DNA of 7,042 bases from an uncultured Actinomycetes bacterium (GTDB lineage Bacteria; Actinomycetota; Actinomycetes; S36-B12), in contig CAINGG010000357.1 of NCBI GenBank assembly GCA_903848435.1, positions 1-7,042 on the forward strand, given 5' to 3'. The notes under the pieces are model-generated. The model made no database searches, had not been told where the DNA came from, and saw only the letters and a program-made list of their open reading frames with translations. Shown one piece after another: positions 1 to 4,203 of the stretch. A program made the position numbers and the translations under genes. The stretch's first letter is position 1; every line of letters begins with the position of its first letter.

Positions 1-1
1 G

Positions 2-562
2 GCCTTTCGAATCGGACAGGGGCAGGTCGACTCGTCACTCGCGCTCTACCTAGTGCCCCTGATCTTCTTCAGCGTCGGGGCGGTGGCGTGCGGCTATCTC
101 CTCTGGAATCAACGTCTCGCCGGTCGGCGTCGGCATGGATTCGTCGCGGTGGCCGTACTCGTTGGAGTCGCCGCGGTGCTCGCGCTCGTCTGGCAGCCCG
201 AATCCTTCTCGACCTACTCGATGGTGATCGTCGGAATCCTGGCCTTGGGCATGGGAATGCAGAACGCCATGGTCCTCTACCACCTGGTGCCTGATGTCGC
301 GACGAATGTCATGACCTTGACCCTGGTGCGGCTGCTATCGAACTGGTCAATAGTCGGTGGCACCAACGCTCGCTGGCACTTCCGCACGGGCGCACTGCTG
401 ATCTTCTTCGCCTCGGCCGCGGCAGGAGCGTTCCTCGTCAGATTCGGCCCGGCGACGGGCCTCTTGACCGCATTCGTGGTGTATCTAGTGGCGCTTCCGT
501 TCCTGGTGCTGGCGAAGTCACCGGCGGATCCAGCTCCGGATAGCCCGGCACCGGTCGCTTAG
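2..562 (+). CDS. DUF1275 (YoaK-type) membrane protein, 5'-truncated by window edge
   Basis: The reading frame is open from base 2 to the TAG at 560-562, giving 186 visible residues. A GTG at 53 is in frame, but hydrophobic coding sequence continues upstream of it, so the gene starts outside the window. DUF1275 proteins are usually about 220-240 residues, so roughly 40-50 N-terminal residues are missing. Five hydrophobic segments are visible; the family normally has six. The family hallmark is present: an ALGMGMQNA segment (bases about 239-268) followed shortly by VATNVMTLTLVRLL. The tail is short, Pro/Ala/Asp-rich and probably not in the membrane. The biochemical role of the family is not established, and this copy does not clarify it. 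Its stop abuts the stop of the convergent gene at 563. The family call is from motif recognition and is fairly sure. Confidence 0.8.
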   Translation, partial: AFRIGQGQVDSSLALYLVPLIFFSVGAVACGYLLWNQRLAGRRRHGFVAVAVLVGVAAVLALVWQPESFSTYSMVIVGILALGMGMQNAMVLYHLVPDVATNVMTLTLVRLLSNWSIVGGTNARWHFRTGALLIFFASAAAGAFLVRFGPATGLLTAFVVYLVALPFLVLAKSPADPAPDSPAPVA

Positions 563-1006
563 TCACATAACGGTGACCGTGACCGCCTTTGAACGGATCG
601 TGGGCACCTCGGTGTGGTCGTTCTCGGAGAAGACCGCGTAGATGCGGTAAGTGACGCCGACCTTCAGGCGGCCGGGATCGCTCCAGTCGGTCAGGCCGTT
701 GCCGGTCCAGCCGATGTAGCGCACCTTGCCCGTGGCGACGTCCTTGGCGTAGACGTGAGCATGGCCCTCGCCCTTGACGTTGGGTTCCCCTTCATCGGAG
801 ACCTTCACGTAGGTGAAGCCCTTCGGGGTGACGGTGAACTTGACCTGGCCGGTGCCGGGCTTGACCTTGTCGATGGCGAAGCCGAGTCCGTAGCCGGACC
901 GGGTCGACGAGGTGGAGTCGTGGCAGTCGGCGGCGTTGGCGGCCGTGGCGGGCACCGCGACGAGCGCGGCGACCGTGGCGAGGGCGATGGCGAGGCGAGT
1001 CAGCAT
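563..1006 (-). CDS. Small secreted protein with GHAH motif, function unknown
   Basis: The product is 147 aa. A textbook Sec signal peptide fills residues 1-25 (basic start, Ala/Val/Leu core, likely cleavage after ANA at 25), leaving a mature domain of about 122 residues. That domain looks beta-rich and carries GEGHAHVYA at 79-87 and NDH at 129-131. This G-x-GHAH ... NDH pattern occurs in small exported proteins of the DUF4399-like kind, where conserved histidines suggest metal or ligand binding; H82, H84 and H131 are the candidates here. There is one cysteine (C28) and no lipobox, so it is probably released or wall-associated rather than a lipoprotein. It lies 48 bp downstream of the heliorhodopsin gene on the same strand, so read-through is possible. 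No Shine-Dalgarno sequence precedes the ATG, but a -10-like hexamer does, suggesting its own leaderless transcript. Function is not assigned. Confidence 0.8.
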   Translation of the reverse strand: MLTRLAIALATVAALVAVPATAANAADCHDSTSSTRSGYGLGFAIDKVKPGTGQVKFTVTPKGFTYVKVSDEGEPNVKGEGHAHVYAKDVATGKVRYIGWTGNGLTDWSDPGRLKVGVTYRIYAVFSENDHTEVPTIRSKAVTVTVM

Positions 1007-1018
1007 GGGGGGAGCCTA
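1007..1018 (-). promoter_or_regulatory. Candidate -10 element for a leaderless transcript
   Basis: On the minus strand TAGGCT (1018-1013) is followed by six C residues and then the ATG at 1006-1004. A TANNNT hexamer with six bases before +1 is the arrangement expected when transcription starts on the A of the start codon, as is common in actinobacteria. No purine-rich ribosome binding site lies in the usual window. I see no convincing -35. The call is inferred from spacing only. Confidence 0.4.
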
Positions 1019-1021
1019 GGG

Positions 1022-1041
1022 CCGCCACGCCTAGTGCGCAC
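1022..1041 (-). repeat. Left arm of imperfect inverted repeat flanking the heliorhodopsin/channel pair
   Basis: Read on the minus strand, this 20-mer matches 2524-2543 on the plus strand at 16 of 20 positions, with an identical 9-base core CGCACTAGG. It begins 13 bases past the heliorhodopsin stop codon. The other arm begins directly after the channel stop codon. The two arms therefore bracket the divergent gene pair in inverted orientation. A shorter match to the core recurs on the minus strand at 4185-4177. Confidence 0.45.
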
Positions 1042-1054
1042 CCCGTGACCGTGA

Positions 1055-1843
1055 CTAGGCCGGCGGGACGAGGGTGCCGGCGAAGACCTGCCAGGCCAGC
1101 GCCGACTTGGCGACCAGGCTGAGCACGATGTAGGCCCTCTCGCCGCGGAGGTAGTTCGACCACTTCCCGACCGGCTTGTATTGCAGGTACTGCACGAGTG
1201 CGAAGCAGTTGAACAGGACGAACAGCGAGATGATGATCCCGTAGACGAAGGCCGGCGTCTCGACCGGGCTTGCTGACTTGGGTGCGATCACGAAGATCAC
1301 GATGATGATCCACGGCACGATGCCAGCGATGCACCCAAACCAGAAGGGCAGCAGGCCGCCACCGGGATTGACGTACTTCTCCTGGAGCCAGCCGAAGAGG
1401 ATCATCGACACGTTGACACCGAAGATCGCGATGATCGCAGCAACGTCGGTGATGCCGACGATCTGCGCGATGAGCACGATCATGATGGACGAGCTCAGGG
1501 AGTATTCGACCCAGCGGAAGTTGTTGTGCTTCTCCAGCAGGCCCATGACGTAGCGGCCGTAGAAGAGCGGGCTGGCCACGAGGAAGTGGAAGAGGGCAGA
1601 GAGGCCGAAGAACGCCGCGACACCCCAGGCCACCCGCACGTCGACGAGGGTCACCGGATCTGACAGGGGCGTGCCGGGAGGGCCCGCCATGTAGGACGCC
1701 GTGATCGGGAGCGTGAAGTCGGTCGCCAGGATGAGGATGAGAATCATCTGGATCAGGTGCGCGAAGCCCGCGATCACGTTGAGCCTGCGCAGTTTCCGCA
1801 TGGACTGGGCGGTCTCGGGACTCATCTCCACGACAACGGTCAT
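1055..1843 (-). CDS. heR: Heliorhodopsin (retinal-binding, inverted-topology rhodopsin)
   Basis: The product is 262 aa with seven hydrophobic helices at about 18-42, 66-92, 109-131, 134-154, 163-188, 197-222 and 232-258. It is full length and matches heliorhodopsins throughout: RRLNVIAGFAHLIQ at 19-32, EYSLSSSIMIVLIA at 113-126, FGCIAGIVPWI at 169-179, FNCFAL at 211-216 and SLVAKSALAWQVFAGTL at 242-258. K246 in the last helix is the retinal Schiff-base lysine, and E113 is the expected counterion. H29 and H86 match the paired inner histidines of the founding protein 48C12 (H23, H80, E107, K241) at a nearly constant offset. Known heliorhodopsins place the N-terminus in the cytoplasm, bind all-trans retinal, have slow photocycles and mostly do not pump ions; a sensory role is proposed. 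The chosen ATG has no Shine-Dalgarno sequence but a -10-like hexamer six bases upstream. M7 is the only plausible alternative start. The gene is divergent from a K+ channel gene. Confidence 0.97.
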   Translation of the reverse strand: MTVVVEMSPETAQSMRKLRRLNVIAGFAHLIQMILILILATDFTLPITASYMAGPPGTPLSDPVTLVDVRVAWGVAAFFGLSALFHFLVASPLFYGRYVMGLLEKHNNFRWVEYSLSSSIMIVLIAQIVGITDVAAIIAIFGVNVSMILFGWLQEKYVNPGGGLLPFWFGCIAGIVPWIIIVIFVIAPKSASPVETPAFVYGIIISLFVLFNCFALVQYLQYKPVGKWSNYLRGERAYIVLSLVAKSALAWQVFAGTLVPPA

Positions 1844-1855
1844 GGGCCCAGTGTG
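1844..1855 (-). promoter_or_regulatory. Candidate -10 element of the heliorhodopsin gene (leaderless)
   Basis: On the minus strand CACACT (1855-1850) is followed by GGGCCC and then the ATG at 1843. The second and last positions match the key A and T of TANNNT, and the six-base gap would put +1 on the A of the start codon. The nearest purine run (AAGGG) is 15 bases from the ATG, too far to act as a ribosome binding site. No -35 is recognisable, which fits a promoter that needs an activator, but this is inference. Confidence 0.33.
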
Positions 1856-1881
1856 ACGCCCTTGCTCGCCACGGCTGGGAG

Positions 1882-1921
1882 GCGCGCGGGATCAGATGGC
1901 CTTGCCATGCCGCCCGCGTGC
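1882..1921. promoter_or_regulatory. Large nested dyad in the divergent promoter region, candidate operator
   Basis: The outer arms GCGCGCGGG (1882-1890) and CCCGCGTGC (1913-1921) pair over nine positions with one G-T wobble. Inside them lies a second palindrome, ATGGC-CTT-GCCAT (1896-1908). The two share a centre to within half a base (1901.5 and 1902). The element is 38 bp from the heliorhodopsin start codon and 62 bp from the channel start codon. Relative to a leaderless heliorhodopsin start it would span about -39 to -78, an activator-like position. It could be a shared binding site or a cruciform. No regulator gene is visible in the window. Confidence 0.45.
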
Positions 1922-1934
1922 ATTGACGGTAGGG

Positions 1935-1965
1935 GAGACTGGGCGGAGTCGCCCACGCGGGTCTC
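1935..1965 (+). promoter_or_regulatory. Bulged hairpin in the 5' leader of the channel gene
   Basis: GAGAC (1935-1939) pairs with GTCTC (1961-1965), and TGGGCG (1940-1945) pairs with CGCCCA (1950-1955) around a GAGT tetraloop. This gives 11 base pairs interrupted only by a five-base bulge (1956-1960). The hairpin ends seven bases before the AGGGAG ribosome binding site. It lacks a following T-run, so it is not a classical terminator. It may control access to the ribosome binding site or mRNA stability, or be an operator on DNA. A TTGACG at 1923-1928 could be a -35, but no fitting -10 is visible, so it is uncertain that the hairpin is transcribed. Confidence 0.45.
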
Positions 1966-1972
1966 GACTGAC

Positions 1973-1978
1973 AGGGAG
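1973..1978 (+). promoter_or_regulatory. Ribosome binding site of the channel gene
   Basis: AGGGAG lies five bases before the ATG at 1984 and fixes that start. It overlaps the second copy of a nine-base direct repeat (GGAGTCGCC at 1945-1953 and 1975-1983). Confidence 0.7.
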
Positions 1979-1983
1979 TCGCC

Positions 1984-2523
1984 ATGGATCGTCGTCAGCA
2001 CCACCTCGCTGTTTACGTGCCGCCGGCTATCGCGGCCGTTGCCATCGTGGCCCTGATCGTGGTTTGGGCCACCGACGACGTGGCCACCGCGCTTCACCTC
2101 GTGCTCTTCGCTGTGGCCCTCGCGGCCTTGGGCTTCGGGTTCCTCGACATGCTCATCCGCGATATCCGACACACTTACAAGCACTCGATCAATTGGCGCA
2201 TGATCGTCATCGCGGTGATGATCGTGGAGACAGTGCTGCTCTTCGCGTTCACTTACCTGACCGTGAGTGAAATTCCCGACCAGATCACCGGCATGAACAC
2301 GATCCTGGACGCCGTCTACTTCACGATGACGACGCTGCTGACCATTGGTTTCGGCGACATCGCGGCTCAGGGCCAGTTGGCGCGTGGACTCGTGCTCACG
2401 CAGATGCTCTTCACCATCCTGGTGCTTTCAGCATCCGTGCGGCTCTTCTCCAGCCTGGTGCGAGAGGCCACCGAGAAGGAGCGCATCCATCGGTCTGGGG
2501 GCAAGGGGAGCGCGCACTCCTGA
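1984..2523 (+). CDS. Small four-helix potassium channel (Ion_trans_2 type)
   Basis: The product is 179 aa. Hydrophobic helices lie at about 10-28, 36-57, 72-95 and 134-155. A re-entrant pore segment between the last two carries TMTTLLTIGFGD (114-125). TIGFGD (120-125) is a variant of the K+ selectivity filter TVGYGD, and Phe in the Tyr position is known in functional K+ channels. The pore unit is the standard outer helix, filter, inner helix of PF07885; four copies would assemble to form the pore. The two extra N-terminal helices have no S4-like row of arginines. The C-terminus (156-179) is a short charged tail, with no RCK/TrkA-N or cyclic-nucleotide domain, so the gating stimulus is not apparent. 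The start is supported by AGGGAG. The gene is divergent from heliorhodopsin and convergent with the S33 gene that ends at 2560. Selectivity is inferred from the filter alone. Confidence 0.92.
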   Translation: MDRRQHHLAVYVPPAIAAVAIVALIVVWATDDVATALHLVLFAVALAALGFGFLDMLIRDIRHTYKHSINWRMIVIAVMIVETVLLFAFTYLTVSEIPDQITGMNTILDAVYFTMTTLLTIGFGDIAAQGQLARGLVLTQMLFTILVLSASVRLFSSLVREATEKERIHRSGGKGSAHS

Positions 2524-2543
2524 GTCCGCACTAGGTGTCGAGG
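2524..2543 (+). repeat. Right arm of imperfect inverted repeat flanking the heliorhodopsin/channel pair
   Basis: This 20-mer begins at the base after the channel stop codon and matches the minus strand of 1041-1022 at 16 of 20 positions, with the 9-base core CGCACTAGG at 2527-2535. Both arms follow the 3' end of the gene they flank in sense orientation. No transposase or integrase is present, so a mobile-element boundary is only one possible reading; a shared 3' signal is another. Confidence 0.45.
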
Positions 2544-2559
2544 ACCACTCGTGGGCGAG
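2539..2559. terminator. Weak hairpins between convergent stops
   Basis: The 36-bp gap between the channel stop and the S33 stop contains CGAG (2539-2542), CTCG (2548-2551) and CGAG (2556-2559). The middle copy can pair with either neighbour, giving two mutually exclusive four-base-pair hairpins. There is no T-run on either strand. This is the only candidate for a bidirectional termination signal here, and it is weak. Confidence 0.2.
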
Positions 2560-4068
2560 CTAGTTCGGCACGAATCCGCACGCCATGTCGTCACTGGGCC
2601 GCTCCAGGGTGAGCAGGTAGCGCGTGACCGTGTCGTTGACGCAGCTGGATGGAGTGGAGAGATAGGTCACGTGCTGGGTGCTGGTGTAGGAGATCGTGCG
2701 GGAACCGGTGAACGAGTTGGCCATGCTCCTGCCCCAGGCCCACGGGGTGGCAGCATCGCCCGTGCTCAAGACGAACATCGGAGGATTTGCGAGCTTGATG
2801 GGAGACGTGCCTCGCGGAGACGCCGGTGAGAGATTGCTGGGCAATCCCGCACACATGGCAGCATTGACCATGTACACCATCGAGGCGTTGCCGTAGTCGC
2901 GTATGACAGTGCCGGCCGCGGCGGCCAATTGCTCAGGAGTGGGGCGGTCGAGCAGGTCGGCGCAGTTGATGAGTCGAATGGTCGTGCTCGGATCGTTGGC
3001 TCGGGGCATGAGTGCCCGGATGTCACGAGCAGCGTGAGCAGCACGCGACTTTTGGTCCCTCGTCTTTGCCTTGACCATCTTGTAGAGCTTGTCGATGACC
3101 GTTCGCGTAATGGGGTACTGCGCCTGCTGGGTGAGCAGTTCCCGGAGTTCCGGCGCCAACGCCCAGCGGGTGACCCGAGTCCCACCGGCATTGAGGGTCT
3201 TGACGTCGAGATAATCGAATATCGCGTTGATCTTGTGGGCTTGTGCTTTGCCGACGATTGAGGCGTAGACCTGCAGGGCAACCTCGACTCCGCTTGGGAA
3301 GGTCGTGCCGAACCGGAAGATTGTCTCTCCCGCCATGACGCTGCCGTCCATGATGAGCGCACGCAGACTCGACGGGAAGGTGCGCGCATAGGCGTGGCCG
3401 ATACGCGTGCCGTAGCTCATGCCCCAGTAGTTCCATTGCTGGTAGCCCAGGGCGATGCGCATGGCCTCAAGGTCGCGAACCACCTGCCAGGTCCCCAGAT
3501 AAGGGGCACTATTCGGATTGGCAGCCAGGCACTTGTCATTGGCCTCGGCGTAGGCAGCGTGGACGCCGCTCCAGTAGGCCTCCACATCGACCGGCCCGAT
3601 GAGGGCCAGCGGGGCGCCTTCCACGGCTGGACACTCGGTCACCGTCGGCCCGCTGAGCCCTGTCCCGCGCGGGTCCCAGACGACCAGGTCGAAGCGGTCG
3701 CGCAGGTCGGAAGGAAGGATCGAGTGGAGGGCTCCTGCCATATCGATCGCGGATGCGCCGGGACCACCAGGGTTGAAGGTCAAGCCGCCGCCGCCCTGTG
3801 CTGAGCGCACGACGCGCAAAGCGATCTTGATGGTCCGTCCGTCCTTGGGCCTTTGCCAATCCAGGGGCACCGTCAGCGTTGCGCAGCGCGTACGCGCTGG
3901 CAGGTTTTCGTCTGCCGGGCACGAGACGTACTTCAGTGTCGGTGTGAAGCCCAGCAGGCTCGCGGCGGGTGCGACGGCCGGCGGGGCGGCCTGGACTGAA
4001 GGCACGGTGAGGCCCGCGGCGAGCAGGCCGAGACCGACGATCGGGGTCAGGATGCGGATTGAACGCAT
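2560..4068 (-). CDS. Secreted S33 alpha/beta-hydrolase peptidase (Tap/Slp type), copy A
   Basis: The product is 502 aa from the ATG at 4068, chosen because AAGGAGGAG lies just upstream and a signal peptide follows directly (residues 1-27, cleavage after VQA). An upstream in-frame start at 4230 would put 54 non-signal residues in front and is rejected. The enzyme core shows the oxyanion segment FNPGGPG (98-104), WDPRGTGLSGP (131-141), the nucleophile elbow GMSYG with S218, the acid D438 in STGD, and H466 in TQHVTY. The C-terminal part, with four of the protein's cysteines, is the TAP-like domain. Characterised relatives are Streptomyces tripeptidyl aminopeptidase and SlpD/SlpE, which cleave short peptides from free N-termini outside the cell. 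It is paralogous to the next gene upstream; the lid region (about 285-365) differs most. Exact substrate is unknown. Confidence 0.92.
   Translation of the reverse strand: MRSIRILTPIVGLGLLAAGLTVPSVQAAPPAVAPAASLLGFTPTLKYVSCPADENLPARTRCATLTVPLDWQRPKDGRTIKIALRVVRSAQGGGGLTFNPGGPGASAIDMAGALHSILPSDLRDRFDLVVWDPRGTGLSGPTVTECPAVEGAPLALIGPVDVEAYWSGVHAAYAEANDKCLAANPNSAPYLGTWQVVRDLEAMRIALGYQQWNYWGMSYGTRIGHAYARTFPSSLRALIMDGSVMAGETIFRFGTTFPSGVEVALQVYASIVGKAQAHKINAIFDYLDVKTLNAGGTRVTRWALAPELRELLTQQAQYPITRTVIDKLYKMVKAKTRDQKSRAAHAARDIRALMPRANDPSTTIRLINCADLLDRPTPEQLAAAAGTVIRDYGNASMVYMVNAAMCAGLPSNLSPASPRGTSPIKLANPPMFVLSTGDAATPWAWGRSMANSFTGSRTISYTSTQHVTYLSTPSSCVNDTVTRYLLTLERPSDDMACGFVPN
3407..3440. repeat. 34-bp exact repeat within the S33 paralogs, copy A
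   Basis: These 34 bases are identical to 5056-5089, in direct orientation 1,649 bp apart. They encode the nucleophile elbow region (residues about 211-222 of copy A). They are the longest exact match I found in a duplication that covers both coding regions and about 35-40 bp of leader. Confidence 0.85.
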
Positions 4069-4108
4069 GTCGCTCCTCCTTGGAGTGATCGGCCCGAGGA
4101 GGCGCCGG
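4069..4108 (-). promoter_or_regulatory. Leader of S33 copy A with ribosome binding site and possible anti-SD pairing
   Basis: On the minus strand AAGGAGGAG (4081-4073) is a strong ribosome binding site four bases before the ATG. Upstream CCTCCT (4102-4097) can pair with AGGAGG (4080-4075) over six base pairs around a 16-base loop, which would hide the site. The block 4091-4106 matches 5724-5739 ahead of copy B at 14 of 16 positions. The two differences fall inside the pairing sequence, so copy B cannot form this hairpin. Confidence 0.5.
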
Positions 4109-4203
4109 GGTCGAACTGGGGTGAGTGACGGGAATGCTCCCGACAAGCCCTGAGTGCCTTTCAGTTGTGGGAGCAGCCTAGTGCGTAGTAGCGATAGCGC
4201 TAC
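4109..4203 (-). promoter_or_regulatory. Intergenic hairpins and -10-like hexamer between the S33 copies
   Basis: GTAGCG-ATAG-CGCTAC (4188-4203) forms a six-base-pair hairpin overlapping the stop codon of copy B. CGGGA-ATGC-TCCCG (4129-4142) forms a second, five-base-pair one. Neither is followed by a T-run on the minus strand, so termination of copy B is uncertain. A TAGGCT hexamer (4180-4175, minus) could be a -10 for copy A, with no clear -35. The 131-bp gap is the largest in the peptidase cluster, so copy A may have its own promoter. Confidence 0.25.

Noticed and set aside
571..1055. Direct repeat GTGACCGTGAC at 573-583 and 1045-1055
   Set aside because: The first copy simply encodes the alternating Val-Thr end of the secreted protein. 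The match is short and high-GC, so chance is likely.
1055..1843. Type 1 (proton- or chloride-pumping) rhodopsin
   Set aside because: The sequence lacks the type 1 motifs in the third and seventh helices and matches heliorhodopsins along its length, including EYSLSSS and SLVAKSALAWQVF.
1923..1950. TTGACG at 1923-1928 as the channel -35
   Set aside because: No -10-like hexamer lies 16-18 bases downstream, so a promoter cannot be supported as a separate feature.
792..1985. Long open frame on the minus strand, 397 codons
   Set aside because: It overlaps the heliorhodopsin and the secreted-protein gene in another frame, is extremely Arg/His/Pro-rich, and has no recognisable motif. It is a high-GC shadow frame.
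1022..2543. Transposon with terminal inverted repeats
   Set aside because: No transposase, integrase or target-site duplication is visible, the arms are imperfect, and the core recurs elsewhere after another stop codon. It is kept only as an unexplained repeat.
3599..4153. Plus-strand open frame of 184 codons opposite S33 copy A
   Set aside because: It is antisense to a well-supported gene, with low-complexity Arg/Gly/Ala composition and no ribosome binding site or domain.
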